A stretch of DNA of 64,000 nt from Brevundimonas sp. SL130 (lineage in GTDB: Bacteria > Pseudomonadota > Alphaproteobacteria > Caulobacterales > Caulobacteraceae): contig NZ_CP113064.1 in assembly GCF_026625805.1 (NCBI RefSeq), positions 1,674,001 through 1,738,000 on the forward strand, in the 5' to 3' direction. The notes beneath the pieces were generated by a model. The model had not been told where the DNA came from and did no database searches. It saw only the letters and a program-made list of their open reading frames with translations. A program made the position numbers and the translations under genes. Below, piece by piece: positions 42,458-51,128 of this stretch (positions within the stretch are counted from its first letter, which is position 1; each line of letters starts with the position of its first letter).

Positions 42458-44370
42458 TGACCCGCCTTCAGGTCCGTTTCGGGGGCGAAGCTGGGGTGTG
42501 AGGGCTGATTATAGGCCGAGTTCTGACCCGACACCTGCGACCGATACTGGGCGTCGTGCATCAGGGTCGTGTGGCGGATCGTGGTGGGGTAGGGGGTGAC
42601 ATAGATCCGCAGGGCCGAGCTATCCTCGGTTCGCAGGACCACCTCCTCGCGCCAGTCGCCCAGAATGTCCGCCGCCAGCACCGGCGTGGCCTTTGTCCCG
42701 TTGTTCGAGGCCGCGCCTTCCGCGACCAGCAGAGGTGTGGACGCCTGGTTGGCCCAGTCCCATTTGAAGATCCGCACGCCGTCCAGCAGTTCGCGTTGGG
42801 CGTCGCCGTCCCACCAGACGGCGAAATTGACCTGGGCCGGCCGCGTGTGGGCGATCACGCGGCCGTCGGCCGCATACAGGTCCGTGCTGTTGCTGGCCCA
42901 GGCTTCGGCGCCGGGGTGGCGCGGATCGATATCGGCGGCGACCCCGCGTCCCACATCCCGATCGGACCCCGTGCGCCACAGGACTTCGCCGGAACGGGCG
43001 TCGACCATGGCGCTGCCGACGCCGCCGTTGCCGCGCATGTCTTCGTGTACGCCGAATTTTTCCAGGCCAGGACGAGCCGGGTCCAGATCGCCGACGTGCA
43101 TGGCGTCGCCGTGGCCCAGTTCGGTCGTCCACATCGGCGCGCCGTCGTCGTCGATGGCCATCGCGCCATAGAGGATCTCTTGCCGACCGTCGGCGTCCAG
43201 ATCGGCGACGCTGAACTGATGATTGCCCTGGCCGGCGAACCCCTTCGGGGCGGTGTCGCTGTCGAAGGTCCAGCGCTGTTGCAAGCGGCCGTCGCGCCAG
43301 TCCCAGGCGGCGATCACCGTGCGGGCGTAGTAGCCGCGCGCCATGATGATGCTGGGCAGGCGTCCGTCCAGAAAGGCCGTGCCGCCCAGATACCGCTCAG
43401 ACCGGTTGCCGTAGCCGTCGCCCCAAAGGGCGGCCATTTCTGCGGAGGAGGGGGTATCCGTCCCTTGTCCCCGCGACGGGACATAGGGAGCGCTGGCCAG
43501 GGCGCGTCCCGTGGCGCCGTCGAAGACGGTCAGATATTCCGGGCCGGAGAGGATGCGGCCGGTCAAGGGCGCGGTCAGGCTGCCGTCCGGTTTCCGCTCG
43601 GCGCCGGTCCTGTCCCGGCTGGCGATTTCGCCGCCCTTTTCGCGCCAGTCGGCGGTGGGGTCGCCCAGCGCCAGGCCGATCCCGTCCACTGTTCCGTCGG
43701 CCGTTTTCAAGGCCAGTTCCGCTCGACCGTCCCCGTCGAAGTCCTGAACCGCCATCTGGGTATAGTGGGCGCCGGAGCGGATATTGCTGCCCAGGTCGAT
43801 CCGCCAAAGCCGGCGGCCGTCCAGCCTATAGGCGTCGATCAGCGTCGGACCGGTATAGCCGGCGAAGGCGTTGTCCTTGGCGTTGGTCGGCGCCCACTTC
43901 AGGATGATTTCGTAACGGCCGTCGCCGTCCAGATCGCCGACCGACCCATCATTGGCGTCATACTCATAGGCCACGCCATCTGGCGTGACCCCGCCGTTCG
44001 GGCGATCCAGGGGTATCGTCAGATAGCCCTCGGTGAGGTTGAGGCCTGGAACCGGCGCGTTGCTCCCTACCGCCTTGATCGCGTAGCGAGCGTTCAACCC
44101 GCCTTCCGTATCAAGCCAGTTGGTCGCGGTGGACACCGGGCGGGGCGTGATCCTGCGTCCGTCTCTATAGACGTCGAAGCCCTGGTCTGACGGATCGGCG
44201 GCGCTCAATCGCCAATGGATAAGAACGCCGCCGTTCTGCGCCGGCACAACGACCGCCGCCCTGTCCAGAGCGTCTTGCACAGCCGATACGGGTTCACAGA
44301 ACCCCGCAAGAGGCCAAACCAAGACCGAAGCTCCCGCCAAGGCGGCGCCTGCCCATCTGAAACAATCCAT
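42454..44370 (-). CDS. PL11 rhamnogalacturonan endolyase (YesW-like)
   Basis: 638 residues. Signal peptide (about 1-25, LAGASVLVWPLAGFC). An N-terminal Fn3-like domain (VLIHWRLSAADPSDQGFDVYR, part) precedes an eight-bladed propeller. Calcium-binding repeats include GSVGDLDGDGRYEIILKW, VQDFDGDGRAELALKTADG and FSVADLDADGRQEILYG. AYEYDANDGSVGDLDG and KWAPTNAKDN are PL11 hallmarks. It cuts the galacturonate-rhamnose backbone of rhamnogalacturonan-I by beta-elimination. Start ATG 44370 with an AGCTGAGGA ribosome site. First gene of PL11-DUF6250-SGNH. Confidence 0.94.
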   Translation of the reverse strand: MDCFRWAGAALAGASVLVWPLAGFCEPVSAVQDALDRAAVVVPAQNGGVLIHWRLSAADPSDQGFDVYRDGRRITPRPVSTATNWLDTEGGLNARYAIKAVGSNAPVPGLNLTEGYLTIPLDRPNGGVTPDGVAYEYDANDGSVGDLDGDGRYEIILKWAPTNAKDNAFAGYTGPTLIDAYRLDGRRLWRIDLGSNIRSGAHYTQMAVQDFDGDGRAELALKTADGTVDGIGLALGDPTADWREKGGEIASRDRTGAERKPDGSLTAPLTGRILSGPEYLTVFDGATGRALASAPYVPSRGQGTDTPSSAEMAALWGDGYGNRSERYLGGTAFLDGRLPSIIMARGYYARTVIAAWDWRDGRLQQRWTFDSDTAPKGFAGQGNHQFSVADLDADGRQEILYGAMAIDDDGAPMWTTELGHGDAMHVGDLDPARPGLEKFGVHEDMRGNGGVGSAMVDARSGEVLWRTGSDRDVGRGVAADIDPRHPGAEAWASNSTDLYAADGRVIAHTRPAQVNFAVWWDGDAQRELLDGVRIFKWDWANQASTPLLVAEGAASNNGTKATPVLAADILGDWREEVVLRTEDSSALRIYVTPYPTTIRHTTLMHDAQYRSQVSGQNSAYNQPSHPSFAPETDLKAGQ

Positions 44371-44391
44371 TCCTCAGCTCCCAAGGCAGCC

Positions 44392-44430
44392 TCCCATTTT
44401 AGGAGTTTCACTTGGTGAGACAAGGTCTCA
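44392..44430 (-). promoter_or_regulatory. Candidate regulatory sites before PL11
   Basis: On the minus strand AGTGA-N8-AAATGGGA (44392-44412) repeats the half-sites of the kduI/iclR motif with the same spacing. Adjacent is the perfect inverted repeat TGAGAC-AAG-GTCTCA (44416-44430). Both lie within 60 bases of the PL11 start. The remaining gap to 44550 holds no gene. Confidence 0.45.
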
Positions 44431-44550
44431 TTTATGAGGCGGGGGGCGGATCTATAGGGTGGCGCAGCTGGATTGGCGGTGCACAGTCTGAGCCCCGCGT
44501 TGGCTCGGGCAGGGTCAAAAGTTCACATTTGGAGACGGCGATGCTTGACC

Positions 44551-46629
44551 TCAGAAGCGATAATCCAGGGTGACCATCACGCTGCGCGGCGGGGCGTAGA
44601 AGGCCTGGCTCCACATCAGACTGCCGTAATAGGCTTCGTCGAACAGGTTCTTGGCGTTGACCGTCGCGCGGACATGGTCGGTCAGATCGACCGCGGCGAG
44701 CAGATCGACCACGGCATAGGCGTCCTGGGTCACCGTCGTGCCCAGGTCGGTCGTGGATATATCACTCTGCCACCGGACGGCGCCGCCCAGGGTCAGGTTG
44801 TTGTACTGGGGCAGGGTGTAGGTGGTGTTCAGCTTCAGCGACTGGCGCGGAATATAAAGACGGGTGTCCGCGCCCGCGCCATCCTCGATGGACAGGTCGG
44901 TGAAGCCGCCGCCCACGGTCCACTGCGGCGTGATCCGGCCGGCCACCTCGAACTCATAGCCCTGAGCGACGGTATCGACGCCGACGTAGTAGCTGTCGAA
45001 GGTGTCGGGGATATAGCCGACGTATTCCGCCAGCCCGTCCTGCTCCGACTTGAAGATGGACGCCGTGGCGTACAGACGGCCATCGAGCCATTCGCTCTTA
45101 ACACCGGCCTCGTAGCTGCGGCCTTCGGCGGCGTCTAGCCGGTTACGATTGATGTCGCTTTCGGACTGGGGCGTGAACAGGTCCGAATAGCTGGCGTAGA
45201 GCGAGATATTGGCGTTCAGGTCATAGACCACGCCGACATAGGGGCTGACCTTGTTCTCATCTCGCGCCTGAGACACGCCGTAGGAATAGCCGGTGGTCTT
45301 CACCTCGATGGCGTTGAAGCCGAGCACGGCGGTCAGGCTGTCGGTCAGGTTCAGATGCACGGCGCCATAGGCGCGGGTCAGCCGGTCCTCGATTTCCTCG
45401 GCCAGATAGGCCTCCGGATAGGTCGGCTCCGCCGGCGCGACGATATGGGCGCCCTGATAGGCCGGATAGGCGAACAGGTCGGCGAAAGCCGACCACTTCT
45501 TGCTGTCGTTCGTCGAGGTGTTGAAGCCCAGCACCACCTGATGCCGCCGCCCGAACAGGCCGAAGTCCCCGTTGGCGATCACGTCGAACATGTTCTGCTC
45601 GAGGTCCGACGGATATTCGCCGCTCATGGCGGCTACGCCCAGGCCGGTGGCCGGGTCCGGATTGCCGTAGGCGTACAGCAGCTTGGCGTCTTCCTCGGAT
45701 TCGCGATGGGTGTAGACGCCCTTGATCGTCCAGCCGTTGTCGAACGCATAGGACAGTTCACCGAAACCGATGTCGTGGTGGGTGTCCCAGTAGGTCCAGG
45801 GCGCGCCCGTGGTTTCCGACGACTCATAATTGATCTGCGTCCCGTCCGAATAGACCAGCGGCAGGGCGCCCCAGTTCACGCCGGTCGCCAGATTGTCCTG
45901 ACGCGAGAAGCCCGCCGTGGCGTTCAGCTTGGGCGTCACGTCCCAGGTCAGGATGCCGTAGTAGAGGTTCCGGTTGACCCCATAGTAGTTGAGGTACGAG
46001 TCGCTGTCGGTGTTGGCGTAGACCACGCGGCCGCGCACCGTCCCGGAGTCATTGAGCGGTCCGGAGACGTCGGCCGTCAGGCGCGTCTCGTCCCAGGTGC
46101 CGTATCCTGCGGAGGCGGAGGCCTGGAAGTCTTCTGTCGGACGCTTGCGGATATAGTTGATCGTGGCCGAGGGATTGCCGGTGCCGGTCATCAGTCCGTT
46201 GGCGCCGCGCACGGCTTCGACCCGTTCATATTGAGCGACGTCCAGCGCGCCGGCTTGCAGGCCCCAATCCAGCGGCTGGCCCACGCCGTCCACCTGGAAG
46301 TTCACGATGTCGAAGCCGCGGGAGGTGTAATAGGTTCGGTCCGTCTCGACCGCCTCGACGTTGACGCCGGGCAGGGTCGCCAGAAGCTGGTTCACATCGG
46401 TCAGATTGAACTGTTTGATCTGGGCGGCGCCGATCACGGTCACCGACTGCGGCGTTTCACGCAGCGACAGGTCCAGACCGGTCGCGCCGGCCGACTCGCG
46501 GATCACGCGCTTGCCCATCACGACGACTTCGCTGACCTCGTCCGACGCGGCCGTTTGAGCCAGGGCGGGACCGGCGGCCAGGCCGAGCAGCGAGATCGAA
46601 GCCGAAGCGAGCAGGGCGGAGCGAAGCAT
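44551..46629 (-). CDS. TonB-dependent siderophore receptor, FhuE/FpvA-like
   Basis: 692 residues from ATG 46629 (GAGG eight bases upstream); the frame is open to 46941 but without similarity. Signal peptide MLRSALLASASISLLGLAAG. The TonB box region SEVVVMGKRVIRESAGATG is followed by the plug (about 45-180: LSLRETPQSVTVIGAAQIK; YERVEAVRGANGLMTGTGNP). The barrel ends in a NLFDEAYYGSLMWSQAFYAPP box and MVTLDYRF. The plug wording is that of ferric-siderophore receptors (coprogen, pyoverdine type). A PepSY membrane protein gene upstream, common beside such receptors, supports an iron role. Confidence 0.92.
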   Translation of the reverse strand: MLRSALLASASISLLGLAAGPALAQTAASDEVSEVVVMGKRVIRESAGATGLDLSLRETPQSVTVIGAAQIKQFNLTDVNQLLATLPGVNVEAVETDRTYYTSRGFDIVNFQVDGVGQPLDWGLQAGALDVAQYERVEAVRGANGLMTGTGNPSATINYIRKRPTEDFQASASAGYGTWDETRLTADVSGPLNDSGTVRGRVVYANTDSDSYLNYYGVNRNLYYGILTWDVTPKLNATAGFSRQDNLATGVNWGALPLVYSDGTQINYESSETTGAPWTYWDTHHDIGFGELSYAFDNGWTIKGVYTHRESEEDAKLLYAYGNPDPATGLGVAAMSGEYPSDLEQNMFDVIANGDFGLFGRRHQVVLGFNTSTNDSKKWSAFADLFAYPAYQGAHIVAPAEPTYPEAYLAEEIEDRLTRAYGAVHLNLTDSLTAVLGFNAIEVKTTGYSYGVSQARDENKVSPYVGVVYDLNANISLYASYSDLFTPQSESDINRNRLDAAEGRSYEAGVKSEWLDGRLYATASIFKSEQDGLAEYVGYIPDTFDSYYVGVDTVAQGYEFEVAGRITPQWTVGGGFTDLSIEDGAGADTRLYIPRQSLKLNTTYTLPQYNNLTLGGAVRWQSDISTTDLGTTVTQDAYAVVDLLAAVDLTDHVRATVNAKNLFDEAYYGSLMWSQAFYAPPRSVMVTLDYRF

Positions 46630-46653
46630 GGGGACGGCCTCTAGAGGAGTGGG

Positions 46654-46689
46654 AAGTTCATGTTTGCGAGTGCATCGCATTGTGAACTT
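46654..46689. promoter_or_regulatory. Nested dyad before the siderophore receptor, candidate iron-regulator site
   Basis: An outer repeat AAGTTCA/TGAACTT (46654-46660 and 46683-46689) encloses an inner repeat TGCGA-GTGCA-TCGCA (46665-46679). It lies 25 bases upstream of the receptor start. A Fur-type repressor site is the natural guess given the gene, but I cannot confirm a match to a published consensus. Confidence 0.5.
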
Positions 46690-46751
46690 TGCCAGGTCAA
46701 GGCGTCTTCCAGGGGCGTGATGGAAAAGCCGCGACTGTGACCTGAAGGGCG

Positions 46752-48272
46752 CTACTCGGCTGGGACGGTCTGGCGGGCCTTGGCCCCCGCCCTGAGCGGA
46801 AAGGCCGTCGTCGCCAGGACCACGCCGATCAGGGCCAGGGGAAGGCTGATCTGGAGGGCCGCCTGGGTCATGGACCCATGCACCAGCAGGTGGCTCGTCG
46901 GCATGGCCAGAACGGATACGCCGAGCACGAACCGCATCCACCGCGACGTCTCGGCCGCCGGTGCGTCGGTCACCCGCATGCTGACCAGAGATCCGACGCC
47001 GAGGAAGAGCATCTGGCTCCAGAAGAGGACAACGGGGTTGAGACCGGTCGGCATGGCGACCGCGAAGGTCAGGGCGATGGCCGCCGGTGCGCCATAGACC
47101 AGCACGATCCAGAGCCGGTGAAGCGCGGGGCGCGGCCGCCCCTTGCTCGCCGACTTCACCAGCCAGATGTCCATGCCGGCGGCGATCATCACCGTCAGCG
47201 CGAGGCCGAGGAGCGCATAGACGAATTTCACAGGCTGCCCGCCGAAATCGCCGAAATGCAGGCTGTAGACGCTGGCCGCCACCTGCCGGCCGGCGGGACC
47301 GTCCGACATATTATGGCTGCCGACCAGATTGCCGTCGGCGTCAAACCGCCAGGTTTCGCCATAGACCAGCCGATGGGGCGGCTTGGTGGTGATCTCGATC
47401 GATTCTTGCGGCGTGCCGACCATATGAATGGCGACGAAACTGATCGGCTGCTCCGGCTGGGCCGTGCGGATCTGCTGAATGGCCTTCAGGATGGCGGGAT
47501 CCCCCTGAAGAACCCGCCCGCCGGTCGCGGCCTCGATTTCGGACTGGGCGCCGAAGATCGGCTCATAGGGCTTCAGTACGTTTCCGTCGTAGGCGAAGCT
47601 TCCCAGCGCCAGGGCCATCAGTTGCGCCAGACCGATCATCGTCCCGGTCAGGGTGATGGCCAGGGCGAAGGGCAGGGTCCAGGTCCCCAGGCGATTGTGC
47701 ACATCGACCCGGGCCAATTGGCCCTCCTTGCGGGGCCGCAGCGAGAAGGCGTCGCGGAACATCCGGGAATGGGCCAGGGCGCCGCCGATCAGCAGCGCCA
47801 TCATGCCCACGCCGAACAGGCAGACGACGATCATGCCGAAGGTCTCCGGCAGATGCAGATAATAGTGAAGCTCGGTCAGAAAATGGGTCAGGTCATGACT
47901 GGCGTCGCCGGCATAGGCGCCCTTGGCGTCATAGGCCCGCGCCTCGTGGCCCCAGCCGCCGACGATGCGGGGCATGGCCTCCGTCGGCAGGCCGACGAAC
48001 AGATCTGTGTCCAGTGGGCCCCGGTGCGTGTCGGCCACCATGGCGCGACGGCTGTCTGAAACCGCCAGGGCGGCGGCCTCCGGCGACACGGTGGTGAACT
48101 CCGGCAGATTGGGACGCTCCCACCGCTCGACCTCGACATAATAGACCCCGATCCAGCCGGTGAGGCAGATCAGATAGAGGATGCCGCCGAGCGCCAGGCC
48201 CAGGACCTTATGCCCCGCCAGCAGGCGCCGGACGAAGCCGGGCGGCGACTTGGGCCAGATCGAGCGGGCCAT
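46752..48272 (-). CDS. PepSY-associated membrane protein (PiuB-like)
   Basis: 506 residues. Four or more strong membrane segments are visible: LGLALGGILYLICLTGWIGVYY, FGMIVVCLFGVGMMALLIGGAL, WTLPFALAITLTGTMIGLAQLM and several at the C terminus (GLALTVMIAAGMDIWLV, VLFWSQMLFLGVGSLVSMRV). The N-terminal pattern VRRLLAGHKVLGLALGGILY and the HYYLHLPE motif fit the PepSY_TM (iron-regulated membrane protein) family. Members often sit beside siderophore receptors and some act as ferric-siderophore reductases in the inner membrane. One base separates it from the upstream gene; the receptor follows after 122 bases. Confidence 0.86.
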   Translation of the reverse strand: MARSIWPKSPPGFVRRLLAGHKVLGLALGGILYLICLTGWIGVYYVEVERWERPNLPEFTTVSPEAAALAVSDSRRAMVADTHRGPLDTDLFVGLPTEAMPRIVGGWGHEARAYDAKGAYAGDASHDLTHFLTELHYYLHLPETFGMIVVCLFGVGMMALLIGGALAHSRMFRDAFSLRPRKEGQLARVDVHNRLGTWTLPFALAITLTGTMIGLAQLMALALGSFAYDGNVLKPYEPIFGAQSEIEAATGGRVLQGDPAILKAIQQIRTAQPEQPISFVAIHMVGTPQESIEITTKPPHRLVYGETWRFDADGNLVGSHNMSDGPAGRQVAASVYSLHFGDFGGQPVKFVYALLGLALTVMIAAGMDIWLVKSASKGRPRPALHRLWIVLVYGAPAAIALTFAVAMPTGLNPVVLFWSQMLFLGVGSLVSMRVTDAPAAETSRWMRFVLGVSVLAMPTSHLLVHGSMTQAALQISLPLALIGVVLATTAFPLRAGAKARQTVPAE

Positions 48273-48273
48273 C

Positions 48274-48834
48274 TTAAAGCGCCGCCGCGACGGGAACGGC
48301 GGCCGCTGCGCCGAGCAGGGTGATCAGGCCCAGTGCGCGCCAGGGCCGCACCGCGCTCAGGCCCCAGACCAGAAGGGCGGCGAAGGCGAGAAGGAAGCTG
48401 AACACGGCCAGGACGAAGCGTGTGGACTCGTGCGCCGGCGTCACGACCCAGACCAGCAGGCCCAGGCTCATGCTCACGGCGGGGGCGGCCGCAACGACCG
48501 CGAGCGTACGCGCGGCGACGCTGGGCCAGGAGGGCTTCCCGCCGGGTTCAGGGTTGGGAATGCGCCGGACGCTGGGAAACCGCGCCAGAGCGGGCAAATC
48601 GACGCCTCGACCGACCAGGCCCAGGGCGGCTGCTGTCATGGCCAGGACGGCGAAGGCCGCGCCCACGTCCGGCTGGAATGCGATCGCCCACAGGCCGATC
48701 GACACGGCCACGGCCGTCCAACTCACGGCCACCCAACCAGAGTTCTGCAGATCGCCGCGCCATCTCAGGTACAGCAAGGTCACGGCGCCGACGCCGACGA
48801 CAGACCCGAATAAGGCGAGGAGGATGGATAGCAT
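48274..48834 (-). CDS. Small membrane protein of unknown function beside the PepSY gene
   Basis: 186 residues. About five to six hydrophobic segments (ILLALFGSVVGVGAVTLLYL; VAVSWTAVAVSIGLWAIAF; AAFAVLAMTAAALGLVG; SMSLGLLVWVVTP; FVLAVFSFLLAFAALLVWG; ALGLITLLGAAAAVP), separated by short loops. No recognisable domain. It is the first gene of a leftward set with the PepSY protein (one-base gap), so it may assist iron reduction or transport; this is inference from position only. Similar small DUF-type membrane proteins occur beside PiuB-like genes. Confidence 0.75.
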   Translation of the reverse strand: MLSILLALFGSVVGVGAVTLLYLRWRGDLQNSGWVAVSWTAVAVSIGLWAIAFQPDVGAAFAVLAMTAAALGLVGRGVDLPALARFPSVRRIPNPEPGGKPSWPSVAARTLAVVAAAPAVSMSLGLLVWVVTPAHESTRFVLAVFSFLLAFAALLVWGLSAVRPWRALGLITLLGAAAAVPVAAAL

Positions 48835-48857
48835 CCCCGTGTCCTAGCAAAACCAGT

Positions 48858-48880
48858 GTCTCAAGCAAGAAATTTGAGAC
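48858..48880. promoter_or_regulatory. Inverted repeat upstream of the small membrane protein gene
   Basis: GTCTCAA and TTGAGAC stand nine bases apart, 24 bases before the gene start at 48834. It shares the GTCTCA half-site with the repeat before PL11. The rest of 48835-49121 (287 bases) has no supported gene. Confidence 0.4.
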
Positions 48881-49047
48881 GCATTCGCATCGAAGGCGCG
48901 CGGTTTGTTCATCGCGTTGTGGTTTCAGGCCCGATGTCGCGACTGCGGATGGTCAGGAGGCGATGCTATAGATCCTATCTATGCACCTTGTCTCGGGAGG
49001 ACCCGGCGACGCGGGCCGCCGACAGCCCCAAAATCGACCGTCTTTTT

Positions 49048-49076
49048 CACCGTTTTTCTCTATCCGAGAAACGGTG
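49048..49076. other. Stable hairpin between the tRNA and the membrane protein gene
   Basis: CACCGTTT (49048-49055) and AAACGGTG (49069-49076) pair, with an inner CTC/GAG stem and a TATCC loop. It lies 46 bases beyond the tRNA 3' end in the direction of tRNA transcription and may stop it, though no T tract follows on that strand. Confidence 0.4.
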
Positions 49077-49121
49077 GTCCGGGAGGTTGGGTAAAAATTT
49101 TCAATGAAATCAAGAAGACGA

Positions 49122-49197
<76 letters not shown>

Positions 49198-49353
49198 GAC
49201 CGGTCGTCTTGTCTGCGGCGGAGGCGGTTGCCTTGCCGAAGGGCGCTCCTACTACCCAGCCGCCGGGGGGTTGGCAAGCGCTTTCGAAAACTTTCTTTGA
49301 CGGGCATGGTCCGCACGGAATCGGTCGCGTGGGGCGGCGGGGGAGTGAACATC

Positions 49354-50775
49354 ATGGCCTTCTGGAACCGGCGTCGTTCGATCGACGTCATGACGGCGCC
49401 GCACGACGGGCCGGCGTTGAAGAAGACCCTGGGCTGGCCGCATCTGATGCTGCTGGGCATCGGGGCCATCGTGGGCACGGGCATCTATACGCTGACGGGC
49501 GTAGGGGTGGAAAAGGCGGGACCGGGGATCATTGTGGCCTTCGCCATCGTGGGCGTGATCTGCGCCTGCGTCGCCCTGGCCTATGCCGAACTGGCGACCA
49601 TGATGCCGGCCTCAGGCGGGGCCTATACCTATAGCTATGCGGCGCTCGGCGAGGCGATCGCCTGGATCATCGGCTGGAGTCTGATCCTGGAATATTCGCT
49701 GGTGGTCAGCGCCGTGGCCGTCGGCTGGTCCGAATATGCGGTCGGTTTCCTGCGAACGCTCGACATCATCATTCCCCAGGCCCTGGCGGCGGGGCCTCAT
49801 GCGGACGGGATCATCAATGTCCCGGCTATCGCCATCATCCTGGCCGTGACCGGCCTTCTGCTGCTCGGCACCAAGGAGAGCGCAACGGTCAACGCCGTGC
49901 TGGTGGTGATCAAGTGCAGCGCGCTGTTGGTCTTCATCGCCGTGGTCGCGCCCGCGTTCGACCCGGCCAATTTCGAGCCGCTGATGCCCTACGGCTTCAA
50001 CAAGAACGGCCCGGCGGGGGCGGAGGTCGGGGTCATGGCGGGGGCGGCCATCGTCTTCTTCGCCTTCTACGGCTTCGACGCCGTGGCGACCGCGGCGGAG
50101 GAAACGCGCAATCCGGCCCGCGACCTGACCATCGGCATCCTGGGCTCAATGATCATCTGCACCATATTGTACATGCTGGTGGCTGCCCTGGCGGTCGGTT
50201 CCATGCCGTTCGGCCAGTTCGCCGACAGTGGCGAGCCCCTGGCCCTGATCCTGCGCATCCTGAATCAGCCGCTGGCGGCCCAGATCGTGGCCGCCGCCGT
50301 CATCGTCGGCGTGCCGACAGTGATCCTGGCCTTCTTCTATGGCCAGACCCGCATCTTCTACGTCATGGCGCGCGACGGCCTGCTGCCGCGCCGTCTGGGC
50401 CGGGTGTCGCAGCGCGGGGTGCCGGTGGTGGTCACCCTGTTCACGGCCGTGATCGTCAGCATCCTGGCCGGCCTTCTGCCTCTGGACGAGATCGCGGCCC
50501 TGGCCAATGCGGGGACGCTGGCGGCCTTCACCGCCGTCTGCGCCAGCCTGCTGGTCTTGAGGGTCCGCGACGCGATGCGCACGCGGGTGTTTAAGGCTCC
50601 GCTGGCCTGGATCATCGGTCCGCTCGGCATCGCGGGTTGCCTTTATCTGCTGTTCAGCCTGCCGCAGAAGACCCAGGAATGGTTCCTGATCTGGAACCTC
50701 GCCGGCTTGGTCGTCTATTTCGCCTGGTCGTCCCGGCATTCCCGCCTGGCCAAGGGCGAGGAAGAGGCCGCCTGA
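49354..50775 (+). CDS. APC-family amino acid permease (cationic amino acid transporter type)
   Basis: 473 residues from ATG 49354, preceded by GGGGGAGTG; the frame is open from 49228 but the upstream part has no similarity. About twelve membrane segments follow a short basic N terminus. Family motifs: LGIGAIVGTGIYTLTGVGVEK in helix 1, AYAELATMMPASGGAYTYSY, FFAFYGFDAVATAAEETRNP in helix 6, and AFFYGQTRIFYVMARDGLLP. The last two are typical of the CAT (YfnA-like) branch. It would import amino acids by proton symport; the precise amino acid is not evident. Stop overlaps the Hpt gene start by one base. Confidence 0.92.
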   Translation: MAFWNRRRSIDVMTAPHDGPALKKTLGWPHLMLLGIGAIVGTGIYTLTGVGVEKAGPGIIVAFAIVGVICACVALAYAELATMMPASGGAYTYSYAALGEAIAWIIGWSLILEYSLVVSAVAVGWSEYAVGFLRTLDIIIPQALAAGPHADGIINVPAIAIILAVTGLLLLGTKESATVNAVLVVIKCSALLVFIAVVAPAFDPANFEPLMPYGFNKNGPAGAEVGVMAGAAIVFFAFYGFDAVATAAEETRNPARDLTIGILGSMIICTILYMLVAALAVGSMPFGQFADSGEPLALILRILNQPLAAQIVAAAVIVGVPTVILAFFYGQTRIFYVMARDGLLPRRLGRVSQRGVPVVVTLFTAVIVSILAGLLPLDEIAALANAGTLAAFTAVCASLLVLRVRDAMRTRVFKAPLAWIIGPLGIAGCLYLLFSLPQKTQEWFLIWNLAGLVVYFAWSSRHSRLAKGEEEAA

Positions 50776-51128
50776 TGGCGCGTCGCGACCTGACCGGCGC
50801 CGTCGACTTCAGCGTGCTGGAGGGCATGACCGGCGGCGACGCCTCGATTTCGGAAGAGGTGCTGGGCCTGTTCGTCGAACAGGCCGCCCTCTGGTCCGCC
50901 CTGCTGAATCCCAAGGTCGAGGGCTGGCGGGACGGAGTCCACACGATCCGGGGCGCGGCGGCGGGGATCGGGGCCGGCGATCTGGCCGCGATCTGCGCCG
51001 AGGCGGAAGCCGCAGAACAGGCCCTGGCGGCGCCGGCGCTGGAGCGGGTCCGAACGGCGATGGACGCCGCTCTGGCAGACGTCGCCGCCTATCGGCACGA
51101 GCTGATGCTGCGGGGGTTGCGGGGTTAG
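50775..51128 (+). CDS. Hpt-domain phosphotransfer protein
   Basis: 117 residues, single helical-bundle domain. The phosphoacceptor context WRDGVHTIRGAAAGIGAGDL places the likely active His at residue 56. The upstream helices (SEEVLGLFVEQAALWSALL) and downstream helices (ICAEAEAAEQALAAPALERV) fit an Hpt four-helix bundle. It probably relays phosphate between a hybrid kinase and a response regulator; no kinase or regulator is encoded nearby. Its ATG overlaps the permease stop (TGATG), suggesting translational coupling, although a functional link to amino acid uptake is not obvious. Its stop shares TTAG with the converging antitoxin-like gene. Confidence 0.8.
   Translation: MARRDLTGAVDFSVLEGMTGGDASISEEVLGLFVEQAALWSALLNPKVEGWRDGVHTIRGAAAGIGAGDLAAICAEAEAAEQALAAPALERVRTAMDAALADVAAYRHELMLRGLRG

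Noticed and set aside
44517..44541. AAGTTCACATTTG near the end of the siderophore receptor gene resembles AAGTTCATGTTTG before its start
   Set aside because: Only about 11 of 13 bases match and the similarity stops there; too weak to call flanking repeats.
46630..46941. N-terminal extension of the siderophore receptor
   Set aside because: It would run through the PepSY gene end and the dyad region; a good signal peptide and ribosome site start at 46629.
49048..49076. A second tRNA or small RNA beside tRNA-Lys
   Set aside because: Only a single hairpin is visible; no cloverleaf or conserved RNA pattern.
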